Positions 25,040-33,924 of a DNA stretch of 64,000 nt are shown here, piece by piece. Under the pieces are notes generated by a model that made no database searches, had not been told where the DNA came from, and saw only the letters and a program-made list of their open reading frames with translations. A program made the translations under genes and the position numbers. The stretch lies in the NCBI RefSeq assembly GCF_000739915.1, contig NZ_BBJT01000002.1:620001-684000 (forward strand), written 5' to 3'. Position 1 is the first letter of the stretch. Every line of letters starts with the position of its first letter. Origin of the DNA: Paenibacillus chitinolyticus NBRC 15660 (GTDB lineage Bacteria > Bacillota > Bacilli > Paenibacillales > NBRC-103111).

Positions 25040-26704
25040 TTAGTTACCCGCGATCGGCAAAAGAGCCGCTGCAAGTTTTCCCGGCGGATAATCCGGACGA
25101 TCCCGGAAAAGCTTCTCCAGCATGTCCATCACGGCAAGCACCCGGTCCTCCCGCCAAGGCGCGGCCGCGACCTGGACACCGACAGGCAGCCCGGCGCTGT
25201 TCGGGTCCGCTTGCGCAGCGGCCCGTACCAGTCTGTCCCGGCTTCGGACGACCCGCATTACAGCCGCTTCCCCGTCCCGCACCTGACTGAGGCTAACGAC
25301 CCCTGCAGGCATGCCGAGATAATTATACAATAACGCATAAGAGCCCTCGTACGTCATTGCGAGAGAATGATCGTGCGGGATTGCAGGCGTAAGGAAGGGC
25401 GGCGACAACAGGACGTCGACCTGCTGCCGCTCCATCTCCGCCGCGAACTTTTCCCGGTAGGCTTGGCGCAGCTCCACGGCTTGTCCGAGTTCCGCCCGGG
25501 TTTTGCGCCCGAGGCAAGGAACAATGTGCGTGCCGGCGATTTTCTGACCCACTCCCCGCAGGATCAGCGCCAGCATACGATTCGCCGTCCGCGAACGACC
25601 GAAGGAACGGCGTATGCCTTCCACCTGCGGGACAAGCGCATCCGTGCCGGCCGTCTCCGCAATGCCTTCCGCCCCGGCGGCCGACATCAGCGCGTAGAAC
25701 TGCTGCAGAGCCAAAGCCGGCTCCGGCAGGCGGAACGGCTTCACGGTCACGCCTCGGGCACGCAGAGCCTCCGCGGCGTCCAGGACCGCCCGCTCCACGG
25801 CGGGAGACGGCGGCAGAATGCCGTCCGACGTGTAGTAGCCGATCCGCAGCTCTGCCGGACGGGTTTCCCCGGGCCGCTGCAGGGGATGCACCTGCAGCGT
25901 CTCCGGCGCGGCGAGCACGTCCATGGCGAGCGCGAGGTCTTCGACCTTCCGCGCCAGCGGGCCGGTGCTCGCCATCTCCGCCGCCTCGCGGCAGATATGC
26001 ACGATGCCCGCCGGAGGGCGCGAGGCTACCCGGCCCGGCGTCGGCTTTAGCCCGTGGACGCCGCAGAAGTGCGCCGGCGTGCGGATGGAGCCGCCGACAT
26101 CCGTGCCGAGACCGAGCGGCGATCCGCCCGCCGCGATAAGGGCGGCTTCACCGCCGCTGCTTCCGCCGGACGAACGCCCGGCGGGGTTCCATGGGCTGCT
26201 TGTGCGCCCGAATACGGGGTTGACAGTTTCGCAGCCCATGAGCAGCTGCATCGCATTCGTCTTCGCCAGAACGACCGCCCCGGCCCGGCGGAGAGCGGCG
26301 ACGGCCGGATCGTCCTCGGAAGAGGGCGCCGTGCGGCCCGCCAGCCCCCACGTGGACGGCGTTCCCGCCGCGTCAAGAGATTCTTTGACACTGACAGGCA
26401 CTCCGTGCAGCGGACCGAGCGGTTCTCCGGAAGCGGTCAGCCGGTCCGCTTCCGCCGCTGCCCGGCGCGCCTCCTCGAACAGCGGAACGGCAACCGCTCC
26501 GATCAGCGGCTGGATCTGTCGGATCCGGGCGATATGCGCCTCCACAAGCTCTCTCGACGTCCATCTGCCCGCCTTAATTCCGCGGGCCATTTCGGCGGCG
26601 CCGAGCTCCGGCAGCTTTGCATATGAAACGTGCGATATAGCTTCCGGACTGCTTATGTCGGAAGAAGCGAGTGTATCCGGTCTTTGTCCATGAATATTCA
26701 TCAT
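25040..26704 (-). CDS. Amidase-signature family amidase
   Basis: 554-residue amidase with the Ser-cisSer-Lys triad: Lys107 in GVPVSVKES, cis-Ser182 in the GGSSGGE motif (SSGGSSGGEAA) and nucleophile Ser206 in TDVGGSIRTP. Length and C-terminal GLPVGVQVAA fit the AS family. It hydrolyses carboxamides; the substrate is not predictable, though proximity to PadR suggests a small aromatic or xenobiotic compound (inference). ATG 26704 overlaps the padR-like stop by 4 bp. The coding sequence is notably GC-rich. Confidence 0.92.
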   Translation of the reverse strand: MMNIHGQRPDTLASSDISSPEAISHVSYAKLPELGAAEMARGIKAGRWTSRELVEAHIARIRQIQPLIGAVAVPLFEEARRAAAEADRLTASGEPLGPLHGVPVSVKESLDAAGTPSTWGLAGRTAPSSEDDPAVAALRRAGAVVLAKTNAMQLLMGCETVNPVFGRTSSPWNPAGRSSGGSSGGEAALIAAGGSPLGLGTDVGGSIRTPAHFCGVHGLKPTPGRVASRPPAGIVHICREAAEMASTGPLARKVEDLALAMDVLAAPETLQVHPLQRPGETRPAELRIGYYTSDGILPPSPAVERAVLDAAEALRARGVTVKPFRLPEPALALQQFYALMSAAGAEGIAETAGTDALVPQVEGIRRSFGRSRTANRMLALILRGVGQKIAGTHIVPCLGRKTRAELGQAVELRQAYREKFAAEMERQQVDVLLSPPFLTPAIPHDHSLAMTYEGSYALLYNYLGMPAGVVSLSQVRDGEAAVMRVVRSRDRLVRAAAQADPNSAGLPVGVQVAAAPWREDRVLAVMDMLEKLFRDRPDYPPGKLAAALLPIAGN

Positions 26705-27273
26705 GATTCACACCTTCTCCTCTCTTCCCGGCTTTCCGGACCGGTCAATTCGGCTCCGGGTTCCATCGCCAATTCCTCGTCTATCCATCGCAGAGAAAAT
26801 TCGATCTGTGCGATTCCCATCTCCAGCGTTTTCAGACGAAACGCATCGGTTTCCGGATCGTTCAGCGCTCCCCTCCGCATATGAAGAAGGCCTTCCCTCG
26901 TATCCGTCATTCTCTCTCTCTCCTCCAGCAGCCAGCCTCGAATCTGCCCCTCTGCGGCATACCGGCCGAAGAAATAACGGACGAGCAAATCCGATTTCTG
27001 CACTCCAGGCGACAAGGGAGACTTCAAATAATCCGCAAACGACTGCCGCCCTTTCTCCGTAATGCGGACTATATTTTTGGAAGGTCTGCCCTCCTGGGGA
27101 ACGACTTCTTTCTCAATAAGCCCTTCCTTTTCCATCCGCCTGAGCGCAGGGTAAATTCCGCTGAAAGTCGCTCCGAAGAAATGGGCGACTGACTCGTCGA
27201 ACCGCTTTTTCAGCTCATAGCCGGTCATCGCTTCCCCGTAAATAAAACCCAAAATCACTTGTTCGATATTCAT
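26701..27273 (-). CDS. PadR-family transcriptional repressor
   Basis: 190 residues. Winged helix at 1-85: VILGFIYGEAMTGYELKKRF, FSGIYPALRRMEKEGLIEKE, GRPSKNIVRITEKGRQSFADYL. A helical C-terminal dimer domain follows (about 95-175). It is the first gene of a five-gene unit (PadR, amidase, START-like pseudogene, VOC, acetyltransferase). A palindrome overlapping its promoter (27294-27327) suggests autorepression. Confidence 0.92.
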   Translation of the reverse strand: MNIEQVILGFIYGEAMTGYELKKRFDESVAHFFGATFSGIYPALRRMEKEGLIEKEVVPQEGRPSKNIVRITEKGRQSFADYLKSPLSPGVQKSDLLVRYFFGRYAAEGQIRGWLLEERERMTDTREGLLHMRRGALNDPETDAFRLKTLEMGIAQIEFSLRWIDEELAMEPGAELTGPESREERRRCES

Positions 27274-27293
27274 AGGAATGAACCGCCTTATTT

Positions 27294-27327
27294 ATATGAT
27301 CATTGATAATATAATTATAGATCATAT
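27294..27327. promoter_or_regulatory. Palindromic operator at the PadR promoter
   Basis: Perfect arms ATATGATC and GATCATAT separated by 18 bp, with a TATAAT-like -10 inside on the minus strand. It lies 21 bp before the padR-like start. Confidence 0.6.
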
Positions 27328-27390
27328 GTTACCCTATATTTTTCCACCTGTAAATGGGGCCTTACTCCCTGATTCCGAATTTGCGTATAC

Positions 27391-27427
27391 AAAAAAAGCC
27401 TCCCGCACCGGAAAGAGTGCGGAAAGC
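27391..27427 (-). terminator. Terminator of the cupin gene
   Basis: The stem CCGCAC/GTGCGG, extended by AGC/GGC pairing, is followed by seven T residues on the minus strand. Confidence 0.75.
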
Positions 27428-27463
27428 TATTTAGACGAACATCGGCCTCCGGGGACGGAATGC

Positions 27464-28087
27464 CTAGGTTTTCTTTTTTTCGTTAAGGTAGGGCTGGCCC
27501 GGGTTGGCGGGTTTTCCCGGTTCGCTCTGCACAGGAACAGAAACCGGCGGTCCGATACGGACCGATTCCATAATCGGCGCGAAGGCTTTGCCGGCAAGAG
27601 CCGCGTTGACATTGTAAGCGTTCTTCAGCACTTCCGGCGGAGTCAGCCGCAGGATATCGGAGCCGTGGACCGTCTCGGGCTGCCCGTGATTGAAGAACGC
27701 ATGAAGATGCACCTTCTCGGAAACCGGCGTAATCCAGTGCCACCAGCCTGCGGGAACAAAAACTACCTGCCCTTCCTTGGCCCGGTAATTCACCAACTGG
27801 GGGCTGTCGGGGCACATCACCGAAATATCCGCTTCCCCCGCTACAACGACATGGAGCTCCCACGCGTTCGGATGCCAGTGGGGTTCCCGGATATGTCCCC
27901 TGCCGAGCCGCAGATCCGTAAAAGCTCCACCCGTCATAGGCGGAAGCTGGGTTGAGGTGACTTCATACGCCACGTTGTCTTCATTGCGCTTAAACAGCAC
28001 GTTATCGCGTACGTTAAAGGCGAGATTGGGCATGCCGGAACTTTTGTGATAATCCGCCCGGCCGTCCCTATAACCGTATCCGCTCAC
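27464..28087 (-). CDS. Cupin-domain protein, oxalate-decarboxylase-like
   Basis: 207 residues with one bicupin-like barrel. Metal motif 1 is PHWHPNAWELHVVVAGEADI (HxHxxxxxE) and motif 2 is the PAGWWHWITP region with His. It resembles half of an oxalate decarboxylase or a monocupin. GTG 28087 is preferred since AGGAG lies 8 bp upstream; upstream ATGs lie in a repeat of GCATTCC-like units. Single-gene unit with its own terminator. The substrate is unknown. Confidence 0.8.
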   Translation of the reverse strand: MSGYGYRDGRADYHKSSGMPNLAFNVRDNVLFKRNEDNVAYEVTSTQLPPMTGGAFTDLRLGRGHIREPHWHPNAWELHVVVAGEADISVMCPDSPQLVNYRAKEGQVVFVPAGWWHWITPVSEKVHLHAFFNHGQPETVHGSDILRLTPPEVLKNAYNVNAALAGKAFAPIMESVRIGPPVSVPVQSEPGKPANPGQPYLNEKKKT

Positions 28088-28102
28088 TAGCCTAGCTCCT
28101 CT

Positions 28103-28139
28103 CCGCATTCCGCATCCCGCATTCATATCCTGCATTCCT
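28103..28139. repeat. Short degenerate tandem repeat (GCATTCC-like)
   Basis: Four imperfect copies of a 7-8-bp GCATTC/GCATCC unit just upstream of the cupin gene. Confidence 0.45.
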
Positions 28140-28256
28140 TCATATATATGCCTTTAGCCGGAACATTATCCGAAAGCGGGAGAAGTACAAGCGCAAGCAG
28201 CCAAGCGGCGTAGGACAAGGTGCCCGCACACAACGGGCGTACTTCAGAGCCGAGCG

Positions 28257-28871
28257 CTATTCCAGCTCCATCGTCTGACCGGACGAAAACCGTTTCTCGA
28301 TCTTTTTGCTGACGATCAGCGATACGACAACGAATAGGAGAACGTAGAGCAGTTGGTACGGATTCTCGATATATTTGGCCACATCGTAGCCGATATACGA
28401 AACGGTGAACACCATGATCCCTTTGCCGATCAGAACGGCCATCAGAAAAGAACGGAGGCGCATGCCGGCCAGTCCCGCCGCTATATTAATGACCACGAAC
28501 GGTCCCACGGGAAACAGGCTCAGCAGAAAAACGTAGCTGTATGCGTTCCGCCGGATCCACTTCGTCGTTCTTGCGATTTTCGGCTTGCGGGCCAGCCTTT
28601 CGAGATAAGGATGACCGGCGATTTTACGGACGATCAGGAAGGTGACGAGACAGCCGCTCACGATTCCGATCCATGAGTAAAGAAAACCGGCCCACAGCCC
28701 GTAGACCGCCGCGTTTACCCCTACGATGAGCAAAGTCGGCAGGGGCGGGACAAACGATTTCATAAAAGTAAGCAAAATACCCGGAAACGGACCGAGCGAC
28801 CGGTATTGTTCCAGTATCTGTTTTAAATTGTCTTCATTTGTTACATAGGACACGATGTCTGAAATATCCAT
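28257..28871 (-). CDS. TVP38/TMEM64-family membrane protein
   Basis: 204 residues, DedA-like SNARE-associated fold. Re-entrant and membrane segments include FPGILLTFMKSFVPPLPTLL, AGFLYSWIGIVSGCLVTFLIV, FLLSLFPVGPFVVINIAAGLAGM and a final helix YQLLYVLLFVVVSLIV. Family members act in lipid handling or membrane homeostasis; the B. subtilis relatives are YdjX/YtxB-like. The ATG at 28871 is preferred; an in-frame ATG at 28913 is possible. Single gene. Confidence 0.82.
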   Translation of the reverse strand: MDISDIVSYVTNEDNLKQILEQYRSLGPFPGILLTFMKSFVPPLPTLLIVGVNAAVYGLWAGFLYSWIGIVSGCLVTFLIVRKIAGHPYLERLARKPKIARTTKWIRRNAYSYVFLLSLFPVGPFVVINIAAGLAGMRLRSFLMAVLIGKGIMVFTVSYIGYDVAKYIENPYQLLYVLLFVVVSLIVSKKIEKRFSSGQTMELE

Positions 28872-29112
28872 GAATTCCGCTTTTTCCTTTCGGGGGGGCA
28901 TTTGGAAGGTCATTTCCGCTAGCCTAAGCTTACCTTAAAACCCTCCTCTTTCCCACCCTTACTTCCGGGAAAACCGGGAAGCGTTTGCATACCTGCGTGC
29001 AGCTGCCTCTCTTTTTCCGAAAGCCTCTAATCCGCTCTGCCATCCGCCGCTTCTCTTATCTCCCATTCTTCATATGCTAGGGATAACTTACCGGATAAGG
29101 AGGCCGCATCCT

Positions 29113-29274
29113 GTGGTTCATACGAAAACCAAATCCTATACCTATAAAGTGGGCAAAAACACGTTTCTTGTCATCAAGATCTTCCAGACCGCAGTCGCCA
29201 AAACACGCAACGGAAATGCACTGGCAAGCAACGCAGCCAATGTGAAAGTGTTTAAAAAAGACAAAAAACGTTAA
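29113..29274 (+). CDS. Small basic protein, first of a related pair
   Basis: 53 residues if GTG 29113 is used (AAGGAGG 9 bp upstream); the frame is open from 29074. Unrecognised. The C-terminal half reads TAVAKTRNGNALASNAANVK, closely matching the pattern in the next gene (QAAKARTGQGGNAFAINASD). No signal peptide or membrane helix; rich in Lys. The pair lies 33 bp apart and ends at a strong terminator. A sporulation or coat role is possible but unsupported. Confidence 0.6.
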   Translation: MVHTKTKSYTYKVGKNTFLVIKIFQTAVAKTRNGNALASNAANVKVFKKDKKR

Positions 29275-29307
29275 CGGGACAAACCGCTTGGAAAGGAGGT
29301 GAAAAGC

Positions 29308-29481
29308 ATGTCTAAACACCGGAAGAATCGCAAACATGTGAAACACACGAAAGTAAAAACGACTCGAAACACGGTCAATGTTAAGCAAGCGGCCAAGGCT
29401 CGTACGGGACAAGGCGGCAACGCTTTCGCCATCAACGCTTCGGATGTGGGGGTAGTAAGAACCGACGTAGCAGCCAAATAA
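29308..29481 (+). CDS. Small basic protein, second of a related pair
   Basis: 57 residues from ATG 29308 behind a near-perfect AAAGGAGGTGA site, so translation is very likely. The N-terminus is Lys/His/Arg-rich (SKHRKNRKHVKHTKVKTTRN). It then has QAAKARTGQGGNAFAINASD, sharing AK-R-G-GNA-A-NA--V with the preceding protein. Not recognised; it looks like a lineage-specific family. Confidence 0.65.
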   Translation: MSKHRKNRKHVKHTKVKTTRNTVNVKQAAKARTGQGGNAFAINASDVGVVRTDVAAK

Positions 29482-29572
29482 GGAATCAGGACCCACGAGA
29501 GGGCGGCGCTCCGTGCGTCCGCTCTTTCGCTCCTACCCTTCACGCTTGCAAAAACGGCAGTCAAAAAGCCTC

Positions 29573-29604
29573 CGCAAGCGATTTGCCCGCTTACGGAGGC
29601 TTTC
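29573..29604. terminator. Bidirectional terminator between small genes and P450 gene
   Basis: Stem AAAGCCTCCG/CGGAGGCTTT with an inner AAGCG/GCTT pairing; five T residues follow on the minus strand and TTT on the plus strand. Confidence 0.75.
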
Positions 29605-29656
29605 TGTAATTGTTTATCTCGGGCGATCCCGTTCAATTCAGTTCCAACGATAACCG

Positions 29657-32600
29657 CTAAATTCCCGCCCAGACGTCTTTGGCGTAACGCCCGTCCGTCT
29701 GCAAGTCGTCCAGCCACTTCCGGGCTTCATCCACGCTTACCTGACGGATATTCGCGTAAGCTTGCCGCAGCTGCTCTTCCACGTCCGGCGCCATCCGGCT
29801 TCCGTCTCCGCATACATACAGCCGCCCGCCTTGTTCGAGCAGGGCGATCAGCTCCGCCGCATTCTCTTTCATCAGGTGCTGCACGTACGTCTTCGGCGTT
29901 CCTTCCTCCCGCGAATACGCGGTGTGCAGCCTGACGATGCCTTCCCGCTCATAGCCTTCCAGCTCCTCGCGGTAAATGTAGTCGCTCTCGCACCGGCAGC
30001 CGAAGTACAGATGCGCCTCCCCCAGCTCCGTTCCTTCCCGCCGCATCGCGCTTCGCGCTTGCAGGAAGCCGCGGAACGGCGCCACGCCCGTGCCCGGGCC
30101 GACCATGATGACCGGCGTCTTCGGATCGTCCGGCAGCCCGAAGCCCGATTCCGGCGTCCGGACGAACATGACGATCGCATCGCCCTCCCGCCGCTCCGCC
30201 AGGTAGTTCGACGCCACGCCCCGGTACTCGCCGCGACCGCTCCACGCGGGGCCCTTCACGACCCCGACCGTGATGCTCGCCTCTTCCGGCTGCGCCTGCG
30301 GGGCGCTGGAGATCGAGTAGTACCGCGGCTTCAGCGGCGGCAGCAGCTCCAGGAAGCGCTCGAACCCCAGCTCGCACGCTTCGTACTTCTCCAGCAGATC
30401 GAGCATGGACACGCGCTTCGTCCACACCTGCTCGCGGTACGCGTCTTCCTCCAGCAGCGCTTCCAGCTCGCGCTTGTGAGGCGGACAAGCCGTGCAGCCC
30501 GCCAGCTCCCGCAGCTGGGCCCGGGTCGCCGCCTCCTGCAGGTCCACGCTGTGGCCCAGCAGATCGTCCAGGCTCACCGGGCGGTCCAGCGGCAGATGGG
30601 CGGCGCTCCGTCCGCTTCCGCTCAGGATGAGGTGATCGCTGCCCTGCAGCCCGAACCGGCGAAGAACGCGCGCCACGCTTTCGCGCGAGTTGCGCGGCAG
30701 GACGCCCAGGTGATCGCCGACCCGGTAGGTCACGCCTTCGGGCAGCTTCACCTCGATCCGGCGGGTGCTGCGCCCGCTTCCTTCGTGCTGAAGCTCCGTG
30801 TTGCCGGCGATGAGCGCGTGTACGGCGTCGTAGGATTCCGCCAGCGGCGTACCGGCGAAGCCGCTCACAAACTGCAGGCTGAGCGAGCTTTTCTCCTTCT
30901 CCGAAATCTCGGCGAGCTCCAGCCCCAGCGCCTTCATGACGTCCGGCCACAGCGCTTCGCGCCAGTCTTCCAGCTGCTTCTCGAAATCGCCGCTTGCGTC
31001 GCCTTCTCCTCGTCCGGCCAGACGCACCGCTCCCTTGGAAGCGAGCAGCTCGTCGGCCCGGCGCGGAACGTCCTGGTACGTGCTCGCCCAGTTATGATCG
31101 CCGCATCCGAACACGGCGAACCGCACGCCGGCGATTTCGCTCGGCTCCGCGCTTTCGAGCCAATCCATGAAGTCTTTGGCGTTGCTCGGCGGCTTGCCGT
31201 TGTAGGAGGCGGACACAATGAACACGGCGCCTTCCTTCGGCAGCTTGCCCGCGTAATCGTTCATGGATGCGATCTCCGGGCGGAAGCCCTGGTATTTCGC
31301 CGCATCGGCAAGCTCACGCGCAATGCCTTCGGCTGTACCGAGGTTCGAGCCGTACAGCACAAGCAGCGGCGTATTATGGGCATTCACGCTGAGCGGCGCG
31401 GCTTGTTCTTTGACCTGCTTGTCCTCCGCCGCGGATACCGCGGCACCCGGAATGGTGACGGCAGCTCCCTGATGGCGCGGTTCCACTTTCATCGTGAAGC
31501 CTTCGGGCTTCATCGTCAGCGTTTCTTTCACCTTCAAGACGTAATCCGTATGCTGCCGAATGTTAAAATGCTTCAAAACCATTCCGAGCACAAGTGTAGC
31601 CTCCTGCATGGCAAACTGCTGTCCGATGCAGGCGCGCTGGCCGTTGCCAAACGGCTTGTACGCATCGTAAGGAATTTTCCCCGGGTCTTCGAACCGCTCG
31701 GGAATGAACGATTCCACGTCATCCCCCCATACGGACTTGTCCCGGTGAAGCTTCGGAATGAGCACCGTCAGACTGTCCCCTTTTTGCAGCGGATATTTGT
31801 CGGCCAGCAGAGTGTCTTCTTTCGCGTACAACACGAAAGCGGGAGCCGTCGGCCACAGCCGCAGCGCTTCGTTCAGGATCATCCGGATGTAGTTAAGCTC
31901 GCGGACTTGTGCGTAAGTCGGCACGGGACCGGTCAGTACGCGGTCCACTTCTTCGTACGCCTTCCGGAGCTTGTCGGGATTTTTAAGGAGAAAATATAGG
32001 GCGAACGAGAGAAGTCCGCTTGTGGTCTCGTGGCCCGCGATCAGGAACGTAATGATCTGATAACGAATATTCTCGTCGTCCAGAGACTCGCCCGTTTCCG
32101 GGTCTTTGCCGTTCAGCATGTGGGACAGCAGGTCGTCGATTCCTTCCGTGCCTTGGGCCCTGCGTTCCGCAATCAGCTTGTCCACCAAGGCGAACATGGC
32201 CTGGATGTCATGGTTGAATTGTCTCTTCGTAATGACCATCAGCTTATCCTGGAGTCCGAGACGCTGGGTCTGATTCATCGCTTCGTGAAGCGCTCTTACC
32301 ATGCTTGTAATAAAAGGATGCGGCTGCTCCCGGTAAAAGCTGTTAAACCGGTAGTTGAACCCGCATAATCCGATCGTATCCAGTGTCAGGCGCGTCATAT
32401 CCTCCGGCACATCGATGATTTCGTCCGCGTTTAGCCGGGACCACTTCTGGATGAGCTGGACCGCAATGTCCACCATCATGTCGTGGTACCCCTTCATGGC
32501 GCGCTGGCTGAACGTCGGCAGCAGAATATGATGAGCCTTCTGCCAGTTCGGTTCATCCGTGTGGGCGGTAAACAGCCCGTCTCCCCCAAAGGCGCGCACA

Positions 32601-32839
32601 TTCGAAAGAGCGGCTCCGATTTTCTTATCGAAACGGGATTCGTCGCACGCGTCCGCGACCAGCTCGTGGCTGGATATCAGCAGCTGCGTTCTGCCCGGCA
32701 TCTCCAGCTTGAAGATGGGACCCAGCTCATCCGCCAGTTTCATCATGGATTGCAGCGGGCTTTCTTTATCAATTAACGGAAGATTGCCAAGCGGCCCGTA
32801 AGTTTTGGGCTGCGGAATTAAAGGTTCTGATTTAGCCAA
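29657..32839 (-). CDS. CYP102-type fused cytochrome P450/NADPH reductase
   Basis: Self-sufficient fatty-acid hydroxylase of the P450 BM3 type, about 1060 residues. P450 domain: [11 protein letters not shown] oxygen-activation helix, ExxR in NEALRLWP, haem-binding [12 protein letters not shown] (Cys near 405). A linker is followed by the flavodoxin domain ([20 protein letters not shown]), FAD domain ([11 protein letters not shown]) and NADPH domain ([20 protein letters not shown], ending [11 protein letters not shown]). Compared with BM3, Arg47 and Phe87 equivalents are kept but Tyr51 is replaced (PGRTQLL). The start is uncertain: TTG 32839 has AAGGAGG upstream; an ATG at 32863 lacks one. It is divergent from a TetR gene with palindromes between. 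Confidence 0.95.
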   Translation of the reverse strand: MAKSEPLIPQPKTYGPLGNLPLIDKESPLQSMMKLADELGPIFKLEMPGRTQLLISSHELVADACDESRFDKKIGAALSNVRAFGGDGLFTAHTDEPNWQKAHHILLPTFSQRAMKGYHDMMVDIAVQLIQKWSRLNADEIIDVPEDMTRLTLDTIGLCGFNYRFNSFYREQPHPFITSMVRALHEAMNQTQRLGLQDKLMVITKRQFNHDIQAMFALVDKLIAERRAQGTEGIDDLLSHMLNGKDPETGESLDDENIRYQIITFLIAGHETTSGLLSFALYFLLKNPDKLRKAYEEVDRVLTGPVPTYAQVRELNYIRMILNEALRLWPTAPAFVLYAKEDTLLADKYPLQKGDSLTVLIPKLHRDKSVWGDDVESFIPERFEDPGKIPYDAYKPFGNGQRACIGQQFAMQEATLVLGMVLKHFNIRQHTDYVLKVKETLTMKPEGFTMKVEPRHQGAAVTIPGAAVSAAEDKQVKEQAAPLSVNAHNTPLLVLYGSNLGTAEGIARELADAAKYQGFRPEIASMNDYAGKLPKEGAVFIVSASYNGKPPSNAKDFMDWLESAEPSEIAGVRFAVFGCGDHNWASTYQDVPRRADELLASKGAVRLAGRGEGDASGDFEKQLEDWREALWPDVMKALGLELAEISEKEKSSLSLQFVSGFAGTPLAESYDAVHALIAGNTELQHEGSGRSTRRIEVKLPEGVTYRVGDHLGVLPRNSRESVARVLRRFGLQGSDHLILSGSGRSAAHLPLDRPVSLDDLLGHSVDLQEAATRAQLRELAGCTACPPHKRELEALLEEDAYREQVWTKRVSMLDLLEKYEACELGFERFLELLPPLKPRYYSISSAPQAQPEEASITVGVVKGPAWSGRGEYRGVASNYLAERREGDAIVMFVRTPESGFGLPDDPKTPVIMVGPGTGVAPFRGFLQARSAMRREGTELGEAHLYFGCRCESDYIYREELEGYEREGIVRLHTAYSREEGTPKTYVQHLMKENAAELIALLEQGGRLYVCGDGSRMAPDVEEQLRQAYANIRQVSVDEARKWLDDLQTDGRYAKDVWAGI

Positions 32840-33195
32840 GACACTCTCGCCCTCCTTGTTCATGCCATACTGGTACTTACACATCCTCTCTACTATTTGA
32901 AAAGAAAGGAACGGCTATCCATTTTTTACTCGCGCTCTGGCGGCTACCAGCGAAAAATTACCACTTACATGGATGCCTTATGTAATTATTTCCAGTGTAA
33001 CGCCAAAAACCGCTCCCGCAAAATAGACAATTCCAGTGAATTGTCCAAAACTAAACACTTTACCGGGATTGTCTATTTATTCGCATCCGATTTTTCCGTT
33101 AACGAACTGTACTTAACCGTTCCTCTATTTTTAAAAAGATCACAATTCCTTTATACTGGAAAGTGGAGTGTGAAGAACCATATCGAGGTGACATC
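32840..33195. promoter_or_regulatory. P450/TetR divergent control region with nested palindromes
   Basis: A perfect 20-bp palindrome GACAATTC-CAGT-GAATTGTC lies at 33026-33045. Its left arm, extended to AAATAGACAATTCC (33021-33034), recurs inverted with one mismatch as GGGATTGTCTATTT at 33065-33078, so three half-sites of one motif occur. This fits a TetR-type operator controlling the P450 gene and probably the regulator. A TATACT -10 lies near 33153. Confidence 0.65.
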
Positions 33196-33786
33196 ATGAC
33201 CGATTCGCAAACGACCAAAAAAGCGCTGGCCGCATCGCTTAAAAAGCAGATGGAAACGAAACCTCTGGCGAAAATCAGTGTCCAGGATATTTCCTCCGGC
33301 AGCGGACTGAACAGACAGACCTTTTATTATCATTTTAAAGACAAATACGACCTGGTTCACTGGATTTACTATTCGGAAGCGGTTGAAAGCATCGCCGATT
33401 ACCGAGATTACGGGCATTGGAGCGACATGGCCGTACAAATCCTGCACTATTTGATGAAAAATCGCTTATTCTATGTCAATGCGCTCAATACTCCGGGGCA
33501 AAACGCGTTTGACGGCTATTTGTTCGAGGCTACCCAGGATATGATCAAACGTGTAGTGGACGATGCTTCCGGCGGCCTTGACGTATCGGATGCGGATAAA
33601 TGTTTTATTGCGGAATTTTACACCTTCGCGTTCGTAGGCATCGTCGTCAAATGGGTCAAGACGGGCATGAAGGAACTCCCCGAGACGATGATGAAACGGA
33701 TCAGCGATCTGGTAGACGGTACGCTGACCCGCGCGCTCAGCCGTCACACCGGAATGCAGACGCAGCCGGTTGAAGCCGCGCCTTAA
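33196..33786 (+). CDS. TetR-family regulator divergent to the P450 gene
   Basis: 196 residues. N-terminal HTH KISVQDISSGSGLNRQTFYYHFKDKYDLVHWIYY, and a DhaS-like C-terminal domain with FYTFAFVGIVVKWVKTGMKE and LPETMMKRISDLV. GAGGTGA precedes ATG 33196. It is of a different TetR subtype from BM3R1, the known CYP102 repressor, but occupies the equivalent control position. The likely ligand is a fatty acid or related lipid (inference from context). Confidence 0.88.
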   Translation: MTDSQTTKKALAASLKKQMETKPLAKISVQDISSGSGLNRQTFYYHFKDKYDLVHWIYYSEAVESIADYRDYGHWSDMAVQILHYLMKNRLFYVNALNTPGQNAFDGYLFEATQDMIKRVVDDASGGLDVSDADKCFIAEFYTFAFVGIVVKWVKTGMKELPETMMKRISDLVDGTLTRALSRHTGMQTQPVEAAP

Positions 33787-33790
33787 CGCC

Positions 33791-33832
33791 AAAAAAACGC
33801 CACCCCTTCTCTCTGCAGGGTGGCGTTTTTTT
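33791..33832. terminator. Bidirectional terminator after tetR-like gene
   Basis: Stem AACGCCACCC/GGGTGGCGTT flanked by A7 and T7. Confidence 0.85.
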
Positions 33833-33924
33833 GTGATGTTAACCGGCATCATGTGACGATTATGCCGAGCATCGGGAGGTTGGGTGCGCTAAGGCTGCTG
33901 CGGGGAAACCTTGACCGCCCTAAG

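Noticed and set aside
29762-31999. 745-codon open frame on the plus strand
   Set aside because: Antisense to the P450 reductase gene in GC-rich sequence; the product is Arg/His-rich without domains.
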